Assembly: GCA_902803455.1 (NCBI GenBank)
Contig: CADCQC010000331.1
Coordinates: 1-12,354 of the forward strand
Direction: 5' to 3'
DNA: 12,354 nt
DNA from: an uncultured Prevotellaceae bacterium
GTDB taxonomy: Bacteria; Bacteroidota; Bacteroidia; Bacteroidales; Bacteroidaceae
The notes under the pieces: model-generated
What the model was told of the DNA's origin: nothing
The model's input: the letters and a program-made list of their open reading frames with translations, nothing else
Database searches by the model: none
Shown here: positions 5,543-12,354 of the stretch, in pieces
How positions within the stretch are numbered: position 1 is the stretch's first letter
How the letters are laid out: the number at the start of each line of letters is the position of its first letter
Program-made: the position numbers and the translations under genes

Positions 5543-6709
5543 ATGCGACAATTTTTCAAGACTTTCTTTAATGGGCTCATGCTGAGCGTGAAACCCTGGT
5601 TGCTGTTCGGTTTGTTGGTGCCGATTATCTTCTTTATTTTCCAACCTGTGGATCCGATGCTTCTTCTCGGTGTATTGGTCATTGCGGTTGTTGTTTTCTT
5701 CAGTGCAAAATGGGCGAAGGAGATGCCAGCCGCCAAGAAAGCGACAGAAGAGGCAGAAGCTAAAGGCCAGCATTTCACCGACATCGACCCTGAGGACGAA
5801 TCCCATGAGAGTCCGCTGAAACGCTACAAGAACAAGTTTTATCCCATGTTCTGGTCGGCCATCTTGTCAGCCTGCATGCTCGGTTGCTCCTATCAGATGA
5901 TATACGACAACGTGTCGAAGAAAGGGCGCACGGTGGCTGCTGCCGCTGAAGGCACCTCCAAGACATGGAACGCCTCCAACATCGAGATGGTGCATCTGAA
6001 AGACTCCAACCAGTATGTGACCAACAGCGACAGCATCCTGAGTGCAGAGACCCAGGAGAAGATGAACGCTATCCTACAGGAACTCGACACGGTATGTGAG
6101 GTGAAGACGGCATTCATCATCTGCCGACAAGTAGAAGACGGCGACACCTACCAAACCGCCGTCGACCTCATCAATCAATATGGTATCGGCAGCAAGTCGA
6201 CCGGCAAAGGCGTCTGTGTGGTGGTGGCCTACGACCAGCACCAATATACGATTGCCACCAGCCGTGCGATGGAAGGCGACCTCACCGACGCCATCTGCAG
6301 TCAGATGGGACGTACGTATATTCTTCCTTATATGAAAAGCGAACAGCCCGACAGTGCGATGCTCTACCTCACCCAAGGTCTCTCCCGCTATGTGCATGAC
6401 CTTCGCGAGAAAGGCAAAGCCGAGGTGATCGCTCCGTTCCAATCAAAGAGAGGAGGATTCTTCAGCGGCCAGTCAGGCATGAACATGCTGATTATCCTTG
6501 TGCTCTGTTTCCTCTTTGGCTACTTCGACGACAAGAACAAGTGGACCAAGCCCTCGAAAACCATCGCCAAAGTGGCCGACACCTCAGATAAAGACCATCA
6601 GAAAGAAGAGCCACGCAAGTCGGATGTCCGCCCCACCCCACCCGTCAACAAAGGCGGTTCCTACGGCGGCGGCACCTCTGGTGGTGGAGGAGCCACCGGC
6701 ACATGGTGA
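5543..6709 (+). CDS. membrane-anchored TPM-domain protein
   Basis: This 388-residue protein has a TPM domain (TLP18.3/Psb32/MOLO-1, YgcG-like) at about residues 148-290, held in the envelope by membrane helices. Hydrophobic segments are at about 18-34, 38-54, 102-118 and 312-328. A charged loop (58-98) lies between the second and third, and the TPM domain lies between the third and fourth. Domain marks are SDSILSAET (162-170), a strand at VKTAFIIC and GKGVCVVVAYDQHQYTIATS (221-240). The tail is disordered and charged, ending in a glycine-rich GGGTSGGGGATGTW, typical of YgcG-type proteins. TPM domains have been linked to membrane-protein or photosystem repair and to weak acid-phosphatase activity; no role can be assigned here. 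It has its own promoter and is followed after 39 bp by a lipoprotein gene. Confidence 0.82.
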   Translation: MRQFFKTFFNGLMLSVKPWLLFGLLVPIIFFIFQPVDPMLLLGVLVIAVVVFFSAKWAKEMPAAKKATEEAEAKGQHFTDIDPEDESHESPLKRYKNKFYPMFWSAILSACMLGCSYQMIYDNVSKKGRTVAAAAEGTSKTWNASNIEMVHLKDSNQYVTNSDSILSAETQEKMNAILQELDTVCEVKTAFIICRQVEDGDTYQTAVDLINQYGIGSKSTGKGVCVVVAYDQHQYTIATSRAMEGDLTDAICSQMGRTYILPYMKSEQPDSAMLYLTQGLSRYVHDLREKGKAEVIAPFQSKRGGFFSGQSGMNMLIILVLCFLFGYFDDKNKWTKPSKTIAKVADTSDKDHQKEEPRKSDVRPTPPVNKGGSYGGGTSGGGGATGTW

Positions 6710-6748
6710 CTCGAGCCAGTCAATCACCCTTATCAAAAAAAGAAAAAA

Positions 6749-7111
6749 ATGAGAACACGAACATTTCTTGCCTCCCTCCTTATCGCCATCTTCTGCCTCC
6801 CTATGATGAGTGGCTGCGCCACCCGCCAAGGAGCCATCCAACAACTGCAATCATTGTCTGACGACCTTCGCGACAATGCCAGTTATTACACGATCAAGGA
6901 CTGGGAGAATGCCGCCAACAAACTGGGTACGATCCGTAAGAAGATGGCCCATTACGATTACACACCAGCCGAGCGCCGCCAGATCGGGGAGCTCGAAGGC
7001 CAGTGTGTACGTTATATGGTGGAAGGTGCCAAGAACAAAGCCATCAATGGTGTGATGGGCATTGGCAACGAGGTGCGCGGCATCCTCGAAGGCCTTGGCA
7101 TCAGTTATTAA
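6749..7111 (+). CDS. small hypothetical lipoprotein
   Basis: This 120-residue protein is of unknown family. The N-terminus is a lipoprotein signal peptide with the lipobox MSGC, so the mature protein begins at C23. The remainder is predicted mostly helical and charged: QQLQSLSDDLRDN, WENAANKLGTIRKKM, then TPAERRQIGELEGQ followed by a less charged C-terminus ending in GILEGLGISY. The spacing of helices suggests a small three-helix bundle. It follows the TPM gene by 39 bp in the same direction with no terminator between, so the two are probably one operon and may act together at the envelope. Its stop codon overlaps that of the converging pncB gene. Translation would start from an A-rich leader without a Shine-Dalgarno sequence. 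Confidence 0.75.
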   Translation: MRTRTFLASLLIAIFCLPMMSGCATRQGAIQQLQSLSDDLRDNASYYTIKDWENAANKLGTIRKKMAHYDYTPAERRQIGELEGQCVRYMVEGAKNKAINGVMGIGNEVRGILEGLGISY

Positions 7112-8316
7112 TCCTCCTGGAAATGGATGATATCCATATACCGGCGAATCACCTCAGGTTTGCCGGTATGTTTTCCTTTGTCCTCGCTGATTTTACACGT
7201 ATCGTTGTAGAAATCCCATGATTCAGTGATCTTTGCCGCTACCAGTTTGATGACGATATTCATGGGTACCACCCCCTCGAAGTCGTTGGTGAAATGCGTG
7301 CCGATGCCGAAGGAAGGCAGACACAGATTCTTGGCATACTCATGGATTTTGATAGCCCTGTCGGTATCCAGCGCATTGCTGAAGATCACCTGTTTGGTCG
7401 TGGGGTCGATACCCAATGACTTGTATTTCTCCACGATTTTCTGCAACTGCTCGTAATTGTCGCCACTGTCGATGCGCAGTCCCTTGAAAGAATTGGCGAA
7501 ATCCTCTGAGAAATTGTGGCTAAAGAGGTTCCATCCGAAACTGTCGTAAAGGAAGGTTCCCAACGCCCCTCTGAAGGTATTTCTCCAAGACTCCATGGCC
7601 ATGTGGTTGGCCATCTGCGGTCCATACATGGCAGCGATGGCGCAGATAAACTCATGTGCCATGGTTCCGACAGGTGTCAGGTCATATTTCATGGCCAAAT
7701 AGACATTGCTGGTCCCCACGAACGTACCCTTCCATTTTTTCGCTTTCTGGCAGTCGCTCATGGCTCTCACCACCACTTCCTCAGCCTGCAAAGAGGCCCT
7801 TCTTCTGGTACCGAAATCGGTGAAGACACACCCTGCTTCGAGCAGTCTCTCCGCTTTCTCATAGGCTTTTGTATAATATTTCTCATAGTCGAGTTTACCG
7901 GTCTGTCCTGTCATGATATAGAACAGTTCGGAGACGATAGCCAGCAATTTCACCTCCAAGAGGATGGTATTGGCCCAATAGCCTTCAATCTCGATATGGA
8001 GATGCCCCTCCTCATCCTGCCATGCCTTCACCCATTTTCTGTCATATCTGAAACCTTTCAGGTAAGGATAAAACCAGTTGGGCAGGTAGTAGCATTTGCG
8101 CTTCATGAAGTCGATTTCCTCTTGCGTGACCACCACGCTCTCAAGTCCCTCTATCTGCCTGTTGAGTTCGTCGGCGAATCCCGGAGGATAGACCGTATTG
8201 TTTCGGTCCACGAACATATACTTCACCATGGCTCTCGGATAGTTGTCGATGACCGCACAGCACATGGACAATTTATAAAGATCGTCGTCGGTAAAATGTG
8301 TGATGATTTGTCTCAT
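7108..8316 (-). CDS. pncB: nicotinate phosphoribosyltransferase
   Basis: The 402-residue cytoplasmic enzyme converts nicotinate, PRPP and ATP to nicotinate mononucleotide in the Preiss-Handler route of NAD salvage. The N-terminal FTDDDLYKLSM (residues 8-18) is the family's substrate-binding entry motif. FGTRRRASLQ (168-177) and GTSNVYLA (201-208) line the phosphoribosyl site. H221 in GTMAHE is the catalytic histidine that is phosphorylated by ATP. RIDSGD (281-286), IFSNALD (311-317) and FGIGTHFTND (336-345) are further conserved PncB blocks. Length matches the E. coli-type PncB. It follows the GH97 gene by 51 bp with no recognisable promoter in the gap, so it may be read from the glycosidase transcript, though the functions are unrelated. 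Its stop is interlocked with that of the converging lipoprotein gene. Confidence 0.95.
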   Translation of the reverse strand: MRQIITHFTDDDLYKLSMCCAVIDNYPRAMVKYMFVDRNNTVYPPGFADELNRQIEGLESVVVTQEEIDFMKRKCYYLPNWFYPYLKGFRYDRKWVKAWQDEEGHLHIEIEGYWANTILLEVKLLAIVSELFYIMTGQTGKLDYEKYYTKAYEKAERLLEAGCVFTDFGTRRRASLQAEEVVVRAMSDCQKAKKWKGTFVGTSNVYLAMKYDLTPVGTMAHEFICAIAAMYGPQMANHMAMESWRNTFRGALGTFLYDSFGWNLFSHNFSEDFANSFKGLRIDSGDNYEQLQKIVEKYKSLGIDPTTKQVIFSNALDTDRAIKIHEYAKNLCLPSFGIGTHFTNDFEGVVPMNIVIKLVAAKITESWDFYNDTCKISEDKGKHTGKPEVIRRYMDIIHFQED

Positions 8317-8367
8317 AATAGTAAAAGGTTTATTGTGATACGTTATGATAGCAATGACATGTAGGTG

Positions 8368-10194
8368 TTATTTTCCGATCACCCACACAAACCCACCCCT
8401 TGGAAGACACTCTACGGAATGGGGTAAAGCTGATATCGAGGAGATGTTCCACGCCTGTCCAGGTTGAGTACCATCCAAGAAAGCCTTGGCCTGCTGTTGA
8501 CCACGGATGAACCCCAAGTCAACAGGGATGGTTCTTGGTTCATCCGACCCGTTGATACCTGCCACCCACCAGGTATGACCAGAGCGTCGCGCCATGACCA
8601 CGAACTCGCCAGGATAGCCAGCCACGAAGCGTGTCTCATCCCATGCGACGGGCAATGTGGACAGGAACTGCTGCACCTCTGCAGGTTGTGCAAGATAGCT
8701 CTCCGGTTTGTCGGCCAGGTGCTGCAATCCCGACTCATACAAAACCGTCAGCGCCAGTTCATGCGCATTGGAAGTGATATGCGGGTGCTGTGAGTCACTG
8801 AACGTACAAGGCGTATAGTCCATCGGTCCGATGATGTTGCGCGTAAACGGCAAGGTGGCATTATGTGCAGCCGCTTTACGGGTGAATGTCGGCACGTTGT
8901 TGTACCATTCAGCCCCATACACCGCCTCGGTAGTGAGCAGGTTGGGATAAGTGCGCTGCCATCCTCTCGGGATGGTGGCACCATGGAAATTGATGAGCAG
9001 ATGATGCCTGGCCGCACATTCCATCAGTTCGATGCAATAGTCCATATTCATCTGGTTGTCGCCAGAGAAGAAGTCCACCTTGACGCCAGCCACTCCCAGG
9101 CGCTCACACCAGGCAAACTCACGCTCCCGGTCCTCCAGTTTGTTGAGGCGGTATTTCGGTCCCGGCGCACCGTTGACCCATCCGACAGAAGAGTTATACC
9201 ATATCATCGGTTTGATACCTTTCTGTCGTGCGTAAGCCACGGCATCCTCGATGGTTTTCCCATCCTTCATCTCGTCCCACTCAGCATCGATGAGGACATA
9301 AGGCAGCTGCAGTGTCACGGCCATATCCACATATTTGCAAATGATGTTGTAATCGTTGGAACCATGGTTGTAAGCCCAATAGATCCACGACACCGTACCG
9401 GGATGAATCCAACTGACATCCTCTATCCTGCAAGGTTGTGACAGGTCGGTGACCAATGTCGACTCCACGACATCTGATAGTTGTCCGATGATGGCCACTC
9501 TCCATGGTGTATGCCATTCTCCCGACAATGCCACCTCGTTTTCCGCCGGAGCGACACGATAGACATCCGGTTGTTGGTCATTATAGAGGCACGACGCGCT
9601 CTGCCTGCGGTCGATGTCAGCCTCAGAGATAAGTGCGAAGACACCCTGTTGCGGTTCCAATAGTGCGGGATACCCCCAACGCCGGTTTTTCTCCTCACCC
9701 GAGGTCGTCAGGGGAAAGAATCCCTCATAGGCATCCGTCCACCGTTGTATCCATCTCTTTGTTCCCTCTGGGATACGATAGGCCGTCTGTTCCTCTTGCA
9801 ACTTCTCGTTGGCGAGGCCTTCAAGTTCATAACGGAAGGCGACACCGTCATTAAACAGTCTCCACACAAGCCGTTGTTTCTTTCCCGTAGGATCCAGGAA
9901 GTCACAAGCATATTCATTGGCCACATTGCTACAATGCAACCTTTTTCCCGCCAACATCTGGTAGTCGACCTTCACACGGCGTTGCTTGGTCATCTTCCCC
10001 CATTTGGCAACCGTCTGCAGGGCAGAAGTTTTTACCCCCTTGCACTCCACCTCAAGCACCTGTTGCTTCTGGTAGAAGATGACGAAACCGTCATTTTTCT
10101 GTTGAAGGGAAATTTTCCCATTGGGCGACGAGATCTGCCGTGCCGTAGCAGAGACTGACACTGCCAACAACAATAGACCTATCCACTTTCTCAT
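8368..10194 (-). CDS. glycoside hydrolase family 97, retaining clade
   Basis: This is a 608-residue secreted or periplasmic exo-glycosidase. A signal peptide (about residues 1-19, MRKWIGLLLLAVSVSATA) is followed by the N-terminal beta-sandwich (about 20-255), the catalytic barrel (about 260-520, starting PGTVSWIYWAYNHGSNDY) and a C-terminal beta domain. In the barrel, D374 in GVKVDFFSGD occupies the place of the nucleophile of retaining GH97 enzymes; inverting SusB-type enzymes lack this Asp. The acid/base should be a Glu in TTEAVYGAEW (E423 or E429). Calcium-type ligands are likely nearby. Known retaining members are alpha-galactosidases and beta-L-arabinopyranosidases, so galactosyl or arabinopyranosyl side chains are plausible substrates. 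It lies 40 bp after the GH10 xylanase gene on the same strand, which supports a role in plant glycan breakdown. Exact specificity is not determinable. Confidence 0.9.
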   Translation of the reverse strand: MRKWIGLLLLAVSVSATARQISSPNGKISLQQKNDGFVIFYQKQQVLEVECKGVKTSALQTVAKWGKMTKQRRVKVDYQMLAGKRLHCSNVANEYACDFLDPTGKKQRLVWRLFNDGVAFRYELEGLANEKLQEEQTAYRIPEGTKRWIQRWTDAYEGFFPLTTSGEEKNRRWGYPALLEPQQGVFALISEADIDRRQSASCLYNDQQPDVYRVAPAENEVALSGEWHTPWRVAIIGQLSDVVESTLVTDLSQPCRIEDVSWIHPGTVSWIYWAYNHGSNDYNIICKYVDMAVTLQLPYVLIDAEWDEMKDGKTIEDAVAYARQKGIKPMIWYNSSVGWVNGAPGPKYRLNKLEDREREFAWCERLGVAGVKVDFFSGDNQMNMDYCIELMECAARHHLLINFHGATIPRGWQRTYPNLLTTEAVYGAEWYNNVPTFTRKAAAHNATLPFTRNIIGPMDYTPCTFSDSQHPHITSNAHELALTVLYESGLQHLADKPESYLAQPAEVQQFLSTLPVAWDETRFVAGYPGEFVVMARRSGHTWWVAGINGSDEPRTIPVDLGFIRGQQQAKAFLDGTQPGQAWNISSISALPHSVECLPRGGFVWVIGK

Positions 10195-10200
10195 TTTTCT

Positions 10201-10252
10201 GGATGATGATTGATTATATTCCGATGATGATTAATTATTTACCGATGATGAT
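10201..10252 (-). repeat. 21-bp in-frame tandem repeat over the GH10 stop codon
   Basis: On the minus strand two adjacent 21-bp units (10252-10232 and 10231-10211) begin ATCATCATCGG and end AATTA or AATCA. A third partial copy, ATCATCATCC, lies at 10210-10201. The first unit encodes the protein's final IIIGK and its stop. The second would read IIIGI and stop in the same frame. The repeat fills the gap before the GH97 start codon. Confidence 0.75.
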
Positions 10253-12354
10253 TTTCTTGCCATCCACGATATAGATACCTGGAGTCAAGGCAGCAGCATT
10301 GACCCTTCTTCCACTGAGGTCATAGACCGCCTGCTGTCTTTGCAGCACTTCCTGTATAGGCGATTTGATGTCATCTTTCTCTTTCAGGAGGTAGCGGTGG
10401 CGCAAGGCCGACCTGACCGCATAGAATGCCGGTTTCTTTCCCAGTCCAGAATTATAGAGCAACGGACTCGACTGATTGCGCCAACTGTCGTTGTCTTTCA
10501 GTCCCCAGATGATCATATTAGGACAATTGTCGTTGTTGAGCACGATATCGGTGATCACCCGATAATTGCGTGCCTGTTCCTCAAGATCTTTCGATGATGT
10601 CGATGGGATGCCCATATCCAGTTCGGTGATAATACATTTGAGTCCTGCCTCCGCGAAACGGCGGATGGTATTTTCCAGTCTGACGGAGTCGACCTCACCG
10701 ATGGAGAAATGGCATTGCAGCCCCACCCCATGGATGGGTATTCCACTTTTCTTGAGTCTCATGGCCAGGTTGTAGAAAGCCGCCGACTTCGCCTTTCCCT
10801 GCAGCTCCACGCCATAGTCATTGAGGTAGAGCAAAGCCTTCGGGTCAGCCTGATGAGCATAGACGAAAGCCGAGTCGATGAAATCCTCGCCGATGGCCCT
10901 TGTCCACACGGTCGTCCTGAGGTCGTAGGCATCAGGGTTGGCTCTCACGGAAGTCTGGTCATCGTCCAGACACTCATTCACCACATCCCATTCCGCCACT
11001 TTTCCTTTGAAATGCGCCATGACCTTGAAGATATGGTTTTTGAGGATAGCCAGTGCCTCTGTCCTGCTCCAGTTCTGGTCATTTTTCTTGCCGTCGCTCG
11101 ACACCCACTGAGGAAGTTGTGAATGCCATGCGAGACAGTGTCCTCTCATGCTGATCTGATGGTGTTGGGCAAAATTCACCAATTTGTCAGCACCATAATA
11201 GTCGAAATTGTCGCGGGAAGGTTCCAGGGCATCAAACTTCATCTCATTCTCTGCCACCAGCATATTAAACTGTCTGGCCACCTCCTTCGTCTCGTTGAGA
11301 CTCTCATTGGAGAGATCATTTTTCCAAGTTGAGATGGCCGTGCCGATCAACTTCCCGTTTTTCTCCGCATAATCCCGCAAAGGTGTATTGTCGGAAGTGT
11401 CGGCGATGCCGTCATCATAGAAGGCTCCCATGTGGTGTTGCGAATCATCTTCATGCGGATCATCAGGATCGTCTTCAGGCGTACCGTTTTCCAGGGAGGT
11501 GACTCTTGCCAACACCTCCCAACCATCTTCTGTCTCATGCTCCACCAGTTCCCACGTATATCGAGAAGGCATTTTTCCATCAAACTGCCACTCACCCGTC
11601 TGTGAGGTCTTGCCCAAGGCCTTGAGCAGAGCGAACTCATCCCCCACCTTCAATTCAGCCTCATCATCTAAGACAATCTGTATCACAGGCATTTTATCAC
11701 TCTGCGTGAACTCCTGCGTCATATTGTCGTACTTCACCTGTCCGTCGACCAGCAGTTGGTCGGCATTTCCTTCCGCATCGATTTTGAAACGGAGGACAGA
11801 CTTCGGTCTGACGCAGAGATGCGCCCTTTTGTTGGCCTGATAGTTTTTGATGACCAGTGTGCCAACGGCATCCTCACCCGGTTCCACGAAGCCGAAATTG
11901 TCGACAGATCCAGCGATGTTGCCCGTTCCGCCAAGGACGGCGTCGTTGAACACAGTGACCACCGCCTCCTGTTCATTGGTCATGGCCCCCGTGGCTCCTC
12001 TCAGTTTTTTCTGTTCAGCCTCTTCCCTGTCGTTCATGATCAAGACACGTCCATCGAGGATGCGCAAGGTGCCACTGATAAAGTTGTTGTTGCCAGTGAT
12101 GCGGTAAGTGCCTTTTCCTTCTTTGACAAGCCCCACCCGATGCTGGTCACTGAAATCAGGCGGAGCGATCGTACCAGCCAGTGTGGCATCGGTATCGAGA
12201 CATCCGATGAGGAAATAGGAATGGTAACTGCCTTTTTTCATATACCCCTGGATGGTGGATCCTTTCTCTGTCTGCAGTTCACCAAACCGGACGCCCCTGG
12301 TCCCCGACTCACACACCAGGAAGGCACCCTCATGAAGCGTGACACGGTTGTTCT
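10235..12354 (-). CDS. GH10 endo-xylanase with beta-helix passenger and C-terminal sorting-like domain (partial)
   Basis: The 5' end is beyond the right edge: the frame stays open to 12354, and the GTG at 12316 is an internal valine codon, not a start. About 705 codons are visible. The N-terminal 290 or so residues are autotransporter-type beta-helix repeats, with VGLVKEGKGTYRITG...SGTLRILDGRVLI and LGGTGNIAGSV...VEPGEDAVGTLVI. An acidic Asp/Pro linker (about 11480-11430) follows. The GH10 barrel then shows ENEMKFDALEP, GHCLAWHSQLPQW, the acid/base Glu in EWDVVNE (10973-10975) and the nucleophile Glu in IITELDMG (10622-10624), so it should be active on xylan. The end, VYDLSGRRV...GIYIVDGKKIIIGK, resembles the C-terminal sorting domain of the type IX secretion system. 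No autotransporter barrel is present. The product is probably surface-exposed or secreted, upstream of GH97. Confidence 0.9.
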   Translation of the reverse strand, partial: NNRVTLHEGAFLVCESGTRGVRFGELQTEKGSTIQGYMKKGSYHSYFLIGCLDTDATLAGTIAPPDFSDQHRVGLVKEGKGTYRITGNNNFISGTLRILDGRVLIMNDREEAEQKKLRGATGAMTNEQEAVVTVFNDAVLGGTGNIAGSVDNFGFVEPGEDAVGTLVIKNYQANKRAHLCVRPKSVLRFKIDAEGNADQLLVDGQVKYDNMTQEFTQSDKMPVIQIVLDDEAELKVGDEFALLKALGKTSQTGEWQFDGKMPSRYTWELVEHETEDGWEVLARVTSLENGTPEDDPDDPHEDDSQHHMGAFYDDGIADTSDNTPLRDYAEKNGKLIGTAISTWKNDLSNESLNETKEVARQFNMLVAENEMKFDALEPSRDNFDYYGADKLVNFAQHHQISMRGHCLAWHSQLPQWVSSDGKKNDQNWSRTEALAILKNHIFKVMAHFKGKVAEWDVVNECLDDDQTSVRANPDAYDLRTTVWTRAIGEDFIDSAFVYAHQADPKALLYLNDYGVELQGKAKSAAFYNLAMRLKKSGIPIHGVGLQCHFSIGEVDSVRLENTIRRFAEAGLKCIITELDMGIPSTSSKDLEEQARNYRVITDIVLNNDNCPNMIIWGLKDNDSWRNQSSPLLYNSGLGKKPAFYAVRSALRHRYLLKEKDDIKSPIQEVLQRQQAVYDLSGRRVNAAALTPGIYIVDGKKIIIGK

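Noticed and set aside
7516..8364. 282-codon plus-strand frame opposite pncB
   Set aside because: The minus strand encodes a full conserved PncB; the antisense frame shows no motifs.
12314..12316. GTG as the start codon of the GH10 gene
   Set aside because: The frame continues upstream without a stop to the window edge and the upstream residues continue the beta-helix pattern, so the true start is outside the window.

Overview
The window looks like a piece of a Bacteroidota chromosome, most likely from a Prevotella/Segatella-type gut or rumen bacterium. Several intergenic regions carry the Bacteroidota promoter form TAnnTTTG with an upstream TTTG, and ribosome-binding sites are weak and A-rich. 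The protein families also fit: a PafA-type phosphatase, a GH97 enzyme, a GH10 xylanase ending in a 'YDLSGRRV...GIYIVDGKK' C-terminal domain, and MtaB. The genus is an inference; no rRNA or marker gene is present.

Layout. Positions 1-668 hold no convincing protein gene: purine-rich tandem repeats, a long near-perfect hairpin followed on the minus strand by a T-tract, a well-spaced minus-strand promoter, and then the promoter of the first gene. A PafA-like secreted phosphatase (669-2159, +) converges on a minus-strand pair made of a GT2 glycosyltransferase (2180-3202) and mtaB (3195-4550), which overlap by 8 bp. A 549-bp divergent intergenic region (4551-5099) contains a 25-bp tandem repeat. 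It is followed on the plus strand by a tiny Ala/Glu-rich lipoprotein built of 11-residue repeats (5100-5330) with a clear terminator, then a TPM-domain membrane protein (5543-6709) and a small lipoprotein (6749-7111). The last third is on the minus strand: a GH10 xylanase cut by the right edge (10235-12354), a GH97 glycosidase (8368-10194) and nicotinate phosphoribosyltransferase pncB (7108-8316).

How the genes fit together. GH10 and GH97 are 40 bp apart in the same direction and probably form a plant-cell-wall glycan degradation unit; the GH97 residues point to the retaining clade, which can remove galactose or arabinopyranose side chains. pncB follows at 51 bp and may be cotranscribed, although its NAD-salvage role is unrelated. 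The TPM protein and the following lipoprotein are probably one operon acting in the envelope. mtaB (tRNA t6A37 methylthiolation) and the glycosyltransferase are probably translationally coupled but have no obvious shared function.

The items most worth a second look are a candidate leftward non-coding transcript (about 443 down to 77), the fusion of an autotransporter-type beta-helix passenger to a GH10 domain, a 21-bp in-frame repeat across the GH10 stop codon, the hendecad-repeat lipoprotein, and several families of short tandem repeats in intergenic DNA. I do not see a defence system, CRISPR array, transposase or tRNA.
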